64,000 nucleotides of DNA. Source: Bacteroides cellulosilyticus. Its GTDB lineage: Bacteria; Bacteroidota; Bacteroidia; Bacteroidales; Bacteroidaceae. Shown in pieces: positions 55,361-64,000 of this stretch. The stretch is from the NCBI RefSeq assembly GCF_020091405.1, contig NZ_CP081903.1, positions 3,286,501 to 3,350,500 on the forward strand, in the 5' to 3' direction. Numbering within the stretch: the first letter of the stretch is position 1; the number at the start of each line of letters is the position of its first letter. The position numbers and the translations under genes were made by a program. Below the pieces are notes generated by a model. The model was not told where the DNA came from. It saw only the letters and a program-made list of their open reading frames with translations, and ran no database searches.

Positions 55361-55366
55361 AGGGAT

Positions 55367-56521
55367 ATGAAGAAAAGAACGAATATAATAATCCTGGTAA
55401 GTTTGCTCTGTTTTACTTTGAGCAACTGTATAGATGAGTTCGATGCAAAAATTCCGGACGACGGTGTAGGCTTGCTGGTGGTTGAAGGTAATATCATATC
55501 AGACAGTACTGTCGTGTTTTCATTGAGCCGTACTTTCTCCTTAAATGAAAATGGCTTGCCTCCGGGATATAATCAGGTTACAGCCGATGTCAGTGTTGTG
55601 GGAGAAGACGGTTCGCGCATAGCGGGAACTTCCATTGGTGACGGGCGGTATCAGGTACGGATAGGGACGCTGAATAAGCAAGTGCGTTACGGACTGAAAA
55701 TTGTATATGAAGGAGATACGTATAATTCTGAACTACAGTATCCGATAGAAACGGCTGCAATTGAAGAGGTCACTTTTGAGCAGCCGGAGGATTACGGGGA
55801 TATATACATTCGCCTTTCTACGCGCAATGCAGGAACTGCAGGACCGGCATATTATATCTGGACTTATGAGGAAGACTGGGAAGTAAGGGCGGCATTTTAT
55901 TCTAAATGGATATATGATCCTGTGACAGATGAAGTGAATACTTATGACAAGGCACCTTATGCACAAGGCTGGATTCATGCGGAGGCCACTAAAACTCTTG
56001 TTGGCTCTACGGAATCGAATGCCGAAAATCTGTTGAAAAATAAAAAGATGTATTCTTTTACCTCCGACAATCTCCGCGCTTCGTATTATTACAGTACGTT
56101 GATGAAGCAGAGAGCCTTGTCAAAAGGAGAGTTCGAGTATTATGAGAACAAAATAAAGTTGAGCGAAGAGATGGGCGGTTTATTCACTCCCCAACCCTCG
56201 GAACTGCCTACTAATATCACTTGCAGCAATTCGGATAAACAGGCCATTGGCTATGTGGGAGTTAATATGAATGTAAGCGAGTATCGCCTTTATATTTCTA
56301 CCAATGATATACAATATGATAATCCGTATAATTGTAGTCTTTTCCCGGACGAGGAAACGGAAGGTAAAACCAATTACGATTTATACATGGCAGGATATCG
56401 CATTGCTTTTTCTGAAATAACGGGGTATCAGTGGGCTAAAAAGGAATGTACTGATGTGCGTAGCTTGGGTGCGACTCTCAATAAACCTTCTTTCTGGCCG
56501 TTACCGGATAGGGAATATTAA
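55367..56521 (+). CDS. DUF4249 family surface lipoprotein
   Basis: 384 residues. Lipobox near LSNC followed by IDEFD, an acidic export pattern. The DUF4249 start is clear (LVVEGNIISDSTVVFSLSRTFSLN), followed by beta-rich modules and two conserved-looking Cys near the C-terminus. DUF4249 genes regularly follow TonB receptors of the type upstream (six bases away) and probably act as an extracellular partner. Biochemical role unknown. Confidence 0.9.
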   Translation: MKKRTNIIILVSLLCFTLSNCIDEFDAKIPDDGVGLLVVEGNIISDSTVVFSLSRTFSLNENGLPPGYNQVTADVSVVGEDGSRIAGTSIGDGRYQVRIGTLNKQVRYGLKIVYEGDTYNSELQYPIETAAIEEVTFEQPEDYGDIYIRLSTRNAGTAGPAYYIWTYEEDWEVRAAFYSKWIYDPVTDEVNTYDKAPYAQGWIHAEATKTLVGSTESNAENLLKNKKMYSFTSDNLRASYYYSTLMKQRALSKGEFEYYENKIKLSEEMGGLFTPQPSELPTNITCSNSDKQAIGYVGVNMNVSEYRLYISTNDIQYDNPYNCSLFPDEETEGKTNYDLYMAGYRIAFSEITGYQWAKKECTDVRSLGATLNKPSFWPLPDREY

Positions 56522-56533
56522 TATCGGAGTATT

Positions 56534-58150
56534 ATGAAAAGAATTATATCGATCATTATTGGTTTGGTTTTGGTGCTGGGCTTGCAGGCGCAGGTCACTG
56601 AATGTATGAAAATATATACGGATAAGGATAATTATCTGGCAGGAGAAGACATGTGGATAAAAGTCTGCGTGACCGATTCGGCAGAAGCTCCGCTTAGTAA
56701 AGTGGCTTATGTGGAGATCGGCGATATGCGCCAGGTGTATGCACAAGGCAAGATTGCTTTGAAGAATGGAACGGGATGGGGGCGTATCAAATTCCCGCAA
56801 ACCATGCATTCGGGTGCTTATCAGCTTACGGCTTATACCCGTTATATGAGAAATCAGTCGGCAGACCGCTTCCCGAAGAAATATATTGCTGTTCTGAACG
56901 CCAGTCAGGCCACGGACGGAGATGAGGTGGAATTATTAAAAGATTCGGTTTCTTTGACTTCGGGTAATCCGGTACTTTCGCCGTTACGTTTGTCAACCGA
57001 TAAAGCCGTGTATGGAAATCGCAGTAAGGTGACTTTGAAGTTACCGGAACTGCCGGGTGATCTGAAGGATCTTTCTTTGTCTGTGGTGAGAAGGGATTGT
57101 GCGTTACAGGCTTTTCCGTCTGCCGTTGAAGTGCAAAAAAACAATAAGGCTGCCGGAGAACACTTTATTGCCGAGTGCGAAGGACACATTGTGACCGGAA
57201 GATTAATAGGAGCATCGGCCGATTCGGTGGATGCCCGGCTGTCGTGTGTTGGAAAGGATATCCGTATCTTTGACGGACAATTGCAGTCCGATGGCACTTA
57301 TGCCTTCTATACCTCGGAAATCATGAATACTCAGGATATAGTGCTGACAGCTTTGCCGGGAAAAGGACGTACGGGCCGGTTGGAAGTAATTTCTCCTTTT
57401 GCAGAAGTGCTGCCCGCGAAACTTCCCAAGCTTCGATTGGCATATGATGAGGAAGCATTGATAGAACGTAGTATCGGGGCGCAATTACACCACATCTTAC
57501 CGGTAGATTCCACTCACGGACAAGCTGTGTTGGAACAGTTGCACGATTTCACGCCTTCGCTCAGTTATAATCTGGACGAATATGTTCGTTTCAATACGGT
57601 TCGTGAAGTTTTTGTAGAATTTGTAATGGGAGTACGCGTAAGCAAGGCGGATGGCGCAACGATTATCAGGATATTGCAGGATGATGTAAAGCGGTTCAGT
57701 ACTTTAAAAGCGTTGGTACTGATAGACGGAGTTCCTATTGAAGATCATGATGCGGTATTGGACTATAATGCGCGTTTATTGCATTATATTCATCAGTATA
57801 GCGGCAGATATACGTTTGGCGGTAAACTGTACGATGGGATCGTTTCGCTGATAACACATCGTGGAACCCTTCCCGGACTGCGTCTGGATGAGAATTCCCA
57901 ACTGTTTGCTTATGAATTCCCGCAGAACCGCCCTGCTTTTACAGCTCCGGTATATGACTCGGAAGAGCAACTGCATTCACGTATTCCCGATTTCCGCCAC
58001 ACGCTTTATTGGAATCCGGATATTACGGCTGCAACGAATACTGTCAGTTTCTACACATCGGATATGAAAGGAACTTATGTGGCAACCCTGCAAGGGATTA
58101 ACAGCAAAGGTGAGCGTGTACAAGCACAAGGTGAGTTTGTAGTACGATAG
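56534..58150 (+). CDS. Secreted protein with MG2-like (macroglobulin) N-terminal domain
   Basis: 538 residues. Signal peptide (IIIGLVLVLGLQAQ). The sequence MKIYTDKDNYLAGEDMWIKV followed by a Gly/Pro-rich strand pattern (GRIKFPQTMHSGAYQLTAYT) is typical of MG2 domains of alpha-2-macroglobulin-like proteins. A thioester motif is not seen. It is last in the four-gene operon, 12 bases after DUF4249. It may form an extracellular scaffold with the receptor; this is inference. Confidence 0.7.
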   Translation: MKRIISIIIGLVLVLGLQAQVTECMKIYTDKDNYLAGEDMWIKVCVTDSAEAPLSKVAYVEIGDMRQVYAQGKIALKNGTGWGRIKFPQTMHSGAYQLTAYTRYMRNQSADRFPKKYIAVLNASQATDGDEVELLKDSVSLTSGNPVLSPLRLSTDKAVYGNRSKVTLKLPELPGDLKDLSLSVVRRDCALQAFPSAVEVQKNNKAAGEHFIAECEGHIVTGRLIGASADSVDARLSCVGKDIRIFDGQLQSDGTYAFYTSEIMNTQDIVLTALPGKGRTGRLEVISPFAEVLPAKLPKLRLAYDEEALIERSIGAQLHHILPVDSTHGQAVLEQLHDFTPSLSYNLDEYVRFNTVREVFVEFVMGVRVSKADGATIIRILQDDVKRFSTLKALVLIDGVPIEDHDAVLDYNARLLHYIHQYSGRYTFGGKLYDGIVSLITHRGTLPGLRLDENSQLFAYEFPQNRPAFTAPVYDSEEQLHSRIPDFRHTLYWNPDITAATNTVSFYTSDMKGTYVATLQGINSKGERVQAQGEFVVR

Positions 58151-58189
58151 TATATTCCTTTCAGGCTCTTCTCTTAGTATCCTCATGCA

Positions 58190-58270
58190 AAAGATGGCAT
58201 CTTTAACATCAAAAGATGGCATCTTTTGTAGCATAACATGGCACCTTTCGCAGCAAAAGATGGCATCTTT
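58190..58270. repeat. 22-nt-period array of AAAGATGGCATCTTT palindromes
   Basis: Units start at 58190, 58212, 58234 (degenerate, TAACATGGCACCTTT) and 58256, each 22 bases apart. Each is itself a dyad (AAAGATG, centre G, CATCTTT). The array fills the gap between convergent genes ending at 58150 and 58352. Confidence 0.85.
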
Positions 58271-58351
58271 TGCATAAGAGGATTATGAGATGAACCGGAA
58301 AAGTCTTATTCTTCCACCTGAAAGGGTTATATCTTCCGGTTCCAATATCCA

Positions 58352-60427
58352 TCACCTTAAAGCAAACACCAGTACGCCTGCTGTCGGAATCTCTGTAGTT
58401 CCGATCAAAGCTTTGGCTCCTTCAGGGAGGGTAAAGCTATAGGGCTTGTCGCTATAATTAAGGACTATCCCCAAACCGTTGCGGTATTCCATTGTCACAC
58501 CATAGGGCAGATCCATTACAGGGATATTCAGTTTCGCATAGAGTTTTGTAAGAACATCTCTTTCCAAGGTTCCGTCCGTGCTGTCGATTCCTATGTATGT
58601 GATAGTACCTTTGCCAAGTTTACGGGTAGTAATGGCCGGTTTTCCTTCATAAAATTCTTCGATATACTTCCCCCAGCTCTGGCAATCCTTGCCCGGTTTT
58701 AGTATTTCTCCCCAAGTGTTCCAGGTGTATTCTTTGCCATCCATCACAAACTTTCCCGGTTCTTCGGGGAGAAGCAAGTCGTAAAACTCCATTTCATTTC
58801 CCGTCAGGTCGTAGATAAGCGAGCCGAAAGGGGCTTCCGGTAAACGTCCGTAACGGTCTTTCTGTGCCGTGCGGCAGGTTAATACTAAATTACCTCCGTT
58901 CTTTACGTACTCACTCCAACGGTCTGCCAATGCCTTGTCCGCCATCTGATAGGCAGGGGCGATGACTACCGGATACTGTGACAGGTCTTTGCTTTCATTG
59001 ATGATATCGACCGGGGCACCGAAGCTTTTTAGGGTACGGTAATACTTGTCAATGTGTGCCATTGTATTCCAGGTGCGGTTTTGCTTCTGCCTTTCGATGC
59101 TCCATGCGTTTTCATGGTTGAAAAGAATGGCGGTGCGACGGGCTTGATAATCGGCAGGCTTCACATCACGTGCCTTTGCCTGCGTGCGCAGTAGCTTCAC
59201 TTCCTTGATGAATTGCTCGAATTCACGTCCTCCGGGAGTGATGGTTGTTCCGTCCGTATTCGCAATTCCGTAATGATATTGTTCTGTTCCGTAAAGCGGT
59301 TGGCGATAACGGTATGTGCAAATAAAATCACTTCCGCCCGCAAATACGCTCCAAAGCCATAGCCGGACAGCACCGGGAAGAGGTTGCGGATTGATACTTC
59401 CCCAATTCACTTGTCCCGGTTGCAACTCCATCACACCGTAAGTTCCCTGTACGGGACGGAAAAAATCGTTGGCGAAAGCGATGCGTAGAGGGTTTCCTAC
59501 CCGGTATCCGCGACGCCCGATACCTTCGTTGTCACCGTAAACCATGTAGCGGGTGTAGCTCACAAAGTCCAGATCGGGACTTCCACCGATGTGTCCTTCA
59601 TCGTAGTTGGGAATATAATTGGTGGTTACCCATTGGTTGCGGGCATACTTCTTAATCAGCAGGCATTGCTCGTTCAGGAAATCATTGGTCTGCCGGGCTG
59701 CAAAGCGCCGGTAATCCAGTATCTGGTGATGATTCATAAACATCTGTGCAGTCTTGGGGAGAGTGATTTCATCGAAAGCAGAGTAGACTTCACTCCAGAA
59801 AGCAGTGCCCCAGGCATCATTCAATTCTTTGATATTATTATGATATTTATTCCTCAGGAAATCACGGAACGCTACTTCCGCGGACTGGTTATAATCGAAT
59901 TGTACGGCAGGCTCATTGTCGAGTTGCCAGCCCACGATGCGGGGATCGTTGCCATAATGTTGTGCCAGTTTTTCTATCATCTTGTAGGAAAGCTCCCGAT
60001 AGCGGGGAGAAGCGAACGAGGCATGCTGGCGTGCACCGTGGTCGAGGAGTGTTCCATCTTCGTATTTAATCAGGATTTCAGGATATTTGCGGCTTAACCA
60101 GACGGGTGGGGTGGCGGTGGAGGTACACATCACTACTTTTAGTTTGTATTTATCTGCCAGAGCGACTGCTTTGTCCAGCCAGGCAAAATCAAATTTACCT
60201 TCTTCCGGTTCCAATTGTGCCCAGGCGAATTCGGCGAAGTGGGTGAACTCAAAGCCTAAGCCGTGCATTTGCTTGAAGTCGCGTTCCCACTGGCTTTCGT
60301 CCCAATGTTCGGGATAGTAGTAGACACCGGTTAGGGTGAGGTCTTTGTCATTGAACCAAGTGGACTGTGCAAAGAGCATTCCGCTCATCAGGCATGCACA
60401 GAGTAGGGTGAAGATCTGCTTTTTCAT
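58352..60427 (-). CDS. GH42 beta-galactosidase, secreted
   Basis: 691 residues with a signal peptide (SGMLFAQST). The TIM barrel has TLTGVYYYPEHWDESQWERD, the acid/base Glu in WQLDNEPAVQFDY and the nucleophile Glu in VMELQPGQVNWG. A trimerisation domain and a small C-terminal beta domain follow. GH42 releases galactose from beta-galactosides, here plausibly galactan side chains of RG-I. A -7 box (TACCTTTG) is at 60460-60467. Confidence 0.95.
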   Translation of the reverse strand: MKKQIFTLLCACLMSGMLFAQSTWFNDKDLTLTGVYYYPEHWDESQWERDFKQMHGLGFEFTHFAEFAWAQLEPEEGKFDFAWLDKAVALADKYKLKVVMCTSTATPPVWLSRKYPEILIKYEDGTLLDHGARQHASFASPRYRELSYKMIEKLAQHYGNDPRIVGWQLDNEPAVQFDYNQSAEVAFRDFLRNKYHNNIKELNDAWGTAFWSEVYSAFDEITLPKTAQMFMNHHQILDYRRFAARQTNDFLNEQCLLIKKYARNQWVTTNYIPNYDEGHIGGSPDLDFVSYTRYMVYGDNEGIGRRGYRVGNPLRIAFANDFFRPVQGTYGVMELQPGQVNWGSINPQPLPGAVRLWLWSVFAGGSDFICTYRYRQPLYGTEQYHYGIANTDGTTITPGGREFEQFIKEVKLLRTQAKARDVKPADYQARRTAILFNHENAWSIERQKQNRTWNTMAHIDKYYRTLKSFGAPVDIINESKDLSQYPVVIAPAYQMADKALADRWSEYVKNGGNLVLTCRTAQKDRYGRLPEAPFGSLIYDLTGNEMEFYDLLLPEEPGKFVMDGKEYTWNTWGEILKPGKDCQSWGKYIEEFYEGKPAITTRKLGKGTITYIGIDSTDGTLERDVLTKLYAKLNIPVMDLPYGVTMEYRNGLGIVLNYSDKPYSFTLPEGAKALIGTTEIPTAGVLVFALR

Positions 60428-60639
60428 GGATGTTTTTCTTGATGGATTTATTATGTATACAAAGGTAAGCTACCCATGAAAAAGAGCCTATGGAAAATAG
60501 TACAATTCCCTGCAATATAGGACTCTTTTAGATGAATTTCCATGCAAATGTACGTGTTTCCATTCGTTGAGACAGTGAAATGGGCTATTTTCGCAACATG
60601 AATTAATGAACGGAATAATGGATACATAATAACCACATC

Positions 60640-61767
60640 ATGAAAAAGAAGCTAATAGGAGTTTTCCTTCTAATGAGTCTCGTTTGCGGAAGCATCAGTG
60701 CGCAAGGATTGCCTGACAGGAAAGAGACGCTCGAAACCTTAATAAAAGTGAATAATTACTTCATGAAGAAGTACGCGGACTATCGTACTCCGTCTTATAA
60801 TGGTATTATTCGTCCCAGCAATATTTGGACAAGGGGAGTGTACTATGAAGGGCTGATGGCGTTGCACTCCGTTTTTCCTCGGGAAGAGTATTATGATTAC
60901 GCTTATCAGTGGGCCGATTATCATAAATGGGGAATGCGTAACGGGAATACTACCCGCAATGCGGACGACCAGTGCTGCGGACAGGTTTATATCGAATTGT
61001 ATAATATCTGTCCTGACCCGGAGATGATTAAGAATATCAAGGTCAATATTGACATGGTGGTTAATACTCCGCAGGTGAATGATTGGTGGTGGGTGGATGC
61101 CATACAGATGGCGATGCCTATTTATGCTAAGTTGGGTAAACTGACAGGAGAGCGGAAATATACTGATAAAATGTGGGAATTGTATAGCTATACCCGCAAT
61201 GAATATGCCAAGAACGGACTGTTCAACCCTAAAGACGGGCTGTGGTGGAGAGATCATGATTTTGTTCCGCCTTATAAAGAACCGAATGGGGAAGATTGTT
61301 ATTGGAGTAGGGGCAATGGTTGGGCTTATGCCGCACTGGTACGGGTGTTGGAAGAAATTCCGGCGGATGAGGTGCATCGTGCGGATTATGTCAATGACTT
61401 TCTGGCTATGAGTAAGGCAATAAAGAAATGTCAGCGTAGGGATGGTTTCTGGAATGTGAGTTTGCATGATGAGACAAACTTCGGTGGGAAAGAGACAAGC
61501 GGTACGGCTTTGTTCGTTTATGGAATGGCTTGGGGCGTGCGTAATGGCTTGTTGGATAAAAAAGAGTATCTTCCGGTATTGCTGAAGGCCTGGAATGCGA
61601 TGGTGCAGGATGCTGTTCATCCGGACGGGTGTCTGGGGTATGTACAGGGAACGGGAAAGGAACCAAAGGATGGCCAGCCGGTGACTTATGATAGAATACC
61701 TGATTTTGAGGATTATGGTATAGGATGTTTCTTGCTGGCTGGTACGGAAGTGTATAAATTGAATTAA
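60640..61767 (+). CDS. GH105 unsaturated rhamnogalacturonyl hydrolase
   Basis: 375 residues. Signal peptide ends SAQG. The (alpha/alpha)6 hydrolase of GH88/105 type has the catalytic-type Asp153 in WWWVDAIQMAMP and the WSRGNGWAYAAL motif. It removes unsaturated galacturonic acid from lyase products. A near -7 box (TATTTTCG) lies upstream. It resembles the C-terminal half of the PL11 fusion, so the region has two such activities, perhaps for different chain ends. Confidence 0.93.
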   Translation: MKKKLIGVFLLMSLVCGSISAQGLPDRKETLETLIKVNNYFMKKYADYRTPSYNGIIRPSNIWTRGVYYEGLMALHSVFPREEYYDYAYQWADYHKWGMRNGNTTRNADDQCCGQVYIELYNICPDPEMIKNIKVNIDMVVNTPQVNDWWWVDAIQMAMPIYAKLGKLTGERKYTDKMWELYSYTRNEYAKNGLFNPKDGLWWRDHDFVPPYKEPNGEDCYWSRGNGWAYAALVRVLEEIPADEVHRADYVNDFLAMSKAIKKCQRRDGFWNVSLHDETNFGGKETSGTALFVYGMAWGVRNGLLDKKEYLPVLLKAWNAMVQDAVHPDGCLGYVQGTGKEPKDGQPVTYDRIPDFEDYGIGCFLLAGTEVYKLN

Positions 61768-61872
61768 TTAGTAACAGATTTCATAGATTATAGTATAATT
61801 GATAAAAGAATCAATTAGGAGGAAGGAGGGGCTGTGAAGTCGTTCCTTTTCTTTTTCTTTGCATATAAATTA

Positions 61873-62013
61873 AGTTACGAGCTACGAGCTACCAGTAACG
61901 AGTTGCTGCGCTGTACTCGTGGGCGAATAATAATTCGCCCGGCTATCACGCCGAAAGGTACTTGTCACTTGTAGCTTGTAGCTCGTTACTTATCGCGCTT
62001 TGCGCGATAAATT
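61873..62013. repeat. Heptamer repeat copy 3 with two inner hairpins
   Basis: Left cluster TTACGAG, CTACGAG, CTACCAG, TAACGAG (from 61874) and right inverted cluster 61957-61990. Inside is a perfect hairpin GGGCGAAT/ATTCGCCC (61921-61940), and after it ATCGCGC/GCGCGAT (61992-62009). Between GH105 and CE12 genes, same strand. Confidence 0.8.
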
Positions 62014-62063
62014 ATCATTTATTAATCTGACGAATTAACTAACTAACATAAAATGAAAGAAGT

Positions 62064-63341
62064 ATGAGACAGCTTATTGCATTAATAATTTTAGGACTAT
62101 CTATAACTTTGAATGCCGGAGCACAAAGTTACAAGTTCGACTTTACCTCCGGTAAGAAAACGAAGGACGGATATATCAAGATAACATCTGCTGATCGGTA
62201 TACCAATGCGAAAGGCTACGGATATGATCTCTCTCCGTCTCCGGATGGAAAGAACCACACTCCTTTCTTCTTTTCAGTTGCCGTACCGGACGGGAACTAT
62301 CACGTCACAGCCATCATCGGCAGTAAACGCAGTGCAGGAGAGACGACACTTCGAGGAGAATCACGCCGTCTCTTTTACGAAAATGTAAAAACAAAGAAAG
62401 GAGAATTGCTTCCTTGTTCCTTTACCATTAACAAACGCGATATCCACATCTCCGACAAAGAAGATGTGCGCATCAAGCCGCGCGAACGCAGCAAGCTGAA
62501 TTGGGATGACAAACTGACTTTAGAGTTTAACGGAGATACTCCTCAGCTGACCGAACTAATAATTGAGCGTATAGAAAATGTTCCTACAGTCTTTTTATGC
62601 GGTAACTCCACTGTAGTGGATCAGGATAATGAACCCTGGGCAAGTTGGGGACAGATGGTTCCCCGTTTCTTTACCGATAGCATTTGCTTTGCCAACTATG
62701 CCGAATCCGGAGAGTCTGCCAATACTTTCATTGCTGCCGGGCGTTTGAAGAAAGCCTTGACGCAGATGAAATCGGGAGATTATATCTTCATGGAGTTCGG
62801 ACACAACGATCAGAAGCAGAAAGGTCCCGGTAAAGGTGCCTTCTATTCTTTTATGACGAGTTTGAAAACCTTTGTTGATGAAGCCCGTGCCCGTGGAGTG
62901 CACCCCGTATTGGTAACTCCTACCCAAAGACGCAGCTTCGATGAAAATGGAAAGATTAAAGATACCCATCTCGACTTTCCCGATGCAGTGCGCTGGCTGG
63001 CGGAAAAGGAAAATATTCCTTTGATAGACCTGCATGCCATGACGCGTATTCTGTATGAGGCTATGGGAGTGGAGGAATCCAAGCATGCTTTCGTACACTA
63101 TCCTGCCAATACCTATCCGGGACAAGACAAACCTTTGGCGGATAATACTCATTTTAATCCGTATGGTGCTTATCAGATAGCCAAATGCGTTATTGAAGGA
63201 ATGAAACAAGCCGGATTGCCTTTGGTGAAGTATTTACGGACGGATAATGAAGGATATGATCCTGCCTGTCCGGATGCTCGCGAAACTTTTAAGTGGAATG
63301 AAAGTCCGTTTACGGAACTGGAAAAGCCGGACGGTAATTGA
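62064..63341 (+). CDS. Rhamnogalacturonan acetylesterase (CE12, SGNH hydrolase)
   Basis: 425 residues. Signal peptide ends NAGAQS. Residues ~21-170 form a beta-sandwich (YKFDFTSGKKTKDGYIK), then the SGNH hydrolase. Block I Ser182 is in FLCGNSTVVDQ, block II Gly in AESGESANTF, block III Asn in MEFGHNDQK and block V Asp/His in DNTHFNPYGAY. It removes acetyl groups from galacturonate of RG-I so lyases can act. Third enzyme of the RG-I set. Confidence 0.94.
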   Translation: MRQLIALIILGLSITLNAGAQSYKFDFTSGKKTKDGYIKITSADRYTNAKGYGYDLSPSPDGKNHTPFFFSVAVPDGNYHVTAIIGSKRSAGETTLRGESRRLFYENVKTKKGELLPCSFTINKRDIHISDKEDVRIKPRERSKLNWDDKLTLEFNGDTPQLTELIIERIENVPTVFLCGNSTVVDQDNEPWASWGQMVPRFFTDSICFANYAESGESANTFIAAGRLKKALTQMKSGDYIFMEFGHNDQKQKGPGKGAFYSFMTSLKTFVDEARARGVHPVLVTPTQRRSFDENGKIKDTHLDFPDAVRWLAEKENIPLIDLHAMTRILYEAMGVEESKHAFVHYPANTYPGQDKPLADNTHFNPYGAYQIAKCVIEGMKQAGLPLVKYLRTDNEGYDPACPDARETFKWNESPFTELEKPDGN

Positions 63342-63349
63342 GAGAGGTT

Positions 63350-64000
63350 TTAGGGAATCAACCTCTCTATATCCGGAATCACTATTTCTCCCCGGTGTAA
63401 TTCCAACAGGCCGTCTTCTTGCATGCCATTCAATGCTTTCGATACTCCCAATCGTGTATCATTGATGGCATTTGCAAGTTCTTCCATCTTGATTTTCAGT
63501 ATCTTTTCTCCGGAAGGACGTTCGATGTGGGAGAGGATAAAATCTGCGATCCGCGCTTCGAGCTTCTCCGGAACTTTCGTCCACAAACGGTTATAGCACG
63601 TTTGGGCCCGGTTACTGATGATATTCATATAGTTGAGGCGGAAAATTTCATATCTGAACAGGTCGTTCATCACAAATGCCTTACTGATAGTTACGGTATT
63701 TACTTCTGTACGAGCTATGTGAGTGGATACGTAAGACGTATTCATGCCGAACAAAGATTGCGGTTCAATCAGGTATGGTGCCTGAAAATACTCCGTGAAG
63801 GTGTAAGAGTTATCTGTGGATGAGGTGGATGAAGCGATTTCCCCGTTCAAGATAAATATTAACTGTCCACATGTTGTTCCTTTTTTTACTAAAGTTTCTC
63901 CAGCTTTATGCTTGGTGAAATGTAATTTTACTTTTCCCAATATATTAGTGAAGTCCTCATGAGCGAGTCCTTGAAACAGTGGCAATTGGAGCAGGGTGTC
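63350..64000 (-). CDS. Crp/Fnr-family transcriptional regulator, N-terminus cut by the window
   Basis: About 216 residues are visible; the frame is open through base 64000 ([17 protein letters not shown]), so the start codon is probably just outside. Residues ~10-120 form a cNMP-binding fold ([25 protein letters not shown]). The C-terminal winged helix is [27 protein letters not shown]. Conserved phosphate-binding Arg is not obvious, so cAMP binding is doubtful. It converges on the CE12 gene with an 8-base gap. Confidence 0.88.
   Translation of the reverse strand, partial: DTLLQLPLFQGLAHEDFTNILGKVKLHFTKHKAGETLVKKGTTCGQLIFILNGEIASSTSSTDNSYTFTEYFQAPYLIEPQSLFGMNTSYVSTHIARTEVNTVTISKAFVMNDLFRYEIFRLNYMNIISNRAQTCYNRLWTKVPEKLEARIADFILSHIERPSGEKILKIKMEELANAINDTRLGVSKALNGMQEDGLLELHRGEIVIPDIERLIP

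Noticed and set aside
60739..61620. Long minus-strand open frame opposite the GH105 gene
   Set aside because: His/Ile/Pro-rich antisense composition and no family resemblance; the plus-strand GH105 explains the stretch.
63980..63985. TTG start of the Crp/Fnr gene at 63985
   Set aside because: The frame continues upstream with family-like residues (DTLLQL) to the window edge, so the gene is cut, not started there.

Overview
The window reads as chromosome of a gut Bacteroides-type organism (Bacteroidales). Supporting signs are many start-proximal TAnnTTTG -7 promoter boxes with few Shine-Dalgarno sequences, a SusC/SusD pair, hybrid two-component systems (HTCS) that carry propeller, kinase, receiver and AraC output domains in one chain, lipoproteins with acidic export signals after the lipobox Cys, and orthologue sets typical of the genus (DUF3256, DUF5715, DUF4249, uronate genes uxuA plus SDR). 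I do not commit to a species.

Layout. 1-2711: a 3'-truncated HTCS whose phosphoacceptor His is replaced by Tyr. 3.0-10.4 kb: AraC regulator, NAD(P)HX repair enzyme, DUF5715 lipoprotein, the truA-EamA-fRMsr-DUF3256 cluster, and a YitT membrane protein. 10.5-12.3 kb: a LytTR response regulator with its LytS-like kinase, which is broken by a one-base frameshift. 12.4-16.3 kb: a barrel protein convergent with an RNA/ribosome repair operon (rtcB-prfH-RNA ligase-HD/kinase). Its two distal genes are deletion remnants and its leader RNA has mutually exclusive stems. 16.4-18.5 kb: two small orphan proteins behind a 124-nt hairpin, a 22-nt periodic array, and an Rpn nuclease with a 12-nt coding repeat. 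18.6-21.7 kb: mannonate oxidoreductase and dehydratase divergent from an AraC regulator. 22.4-24.2 kb: an AT-rich islet (secreted retropepsin-like protease plus integrase remnant) beside tRNA-Gly and tRNA-Tyr. 24.5-37.4 kb: housekeeping genes (ribH, TPR protein, recF, DUF721, PHP phosphatase, 5-FTHF cyclo-ligase, CtpA protease, dCMP deaminase, M3 peptidase, gapA, mscL, guaA). 37.5-37.8 kb: a toxin-antitoxin relic.

37.9-63.3 kb is a rhamnogalacturonan-I utilisation region. It holds an intact HTCS, rhamnose mutarotase, a PL11-GH105 fusion, SusD and SusC on the minus strand. A four-gene TonB receptor/DUF4249 operon follows on the plus strand, then a GH42 galactosidase, a second GH105 and a CE12 acetylesterase. 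Together they can bind, deacetylate, cleave, debranch and saccharify pectic RG-I and feed rhamnose and unsaturated galacturonate inward. The uxuA/SDR pair at 19 kb belongs to uronate catabolism downstream of this.

The most unusual signal is not a gene. Several intergenic regions (3898-4006, 17339-17492, 21917-22081, 35469-35541, 35585-35651, 58190-58270) carry short-word arrays with an exact 22-nt or 11-nt period. Several have a forward half followed by an inverted half. The word differs from locus to locus but the period is conserved. A second class uses 7-nt words (5644-5725, 9377-9463, 30551-30663, 61873-61990) and in two places encodes the C-termini of the flanking proteins. I found these by hand-counting coordinates; no software was run.
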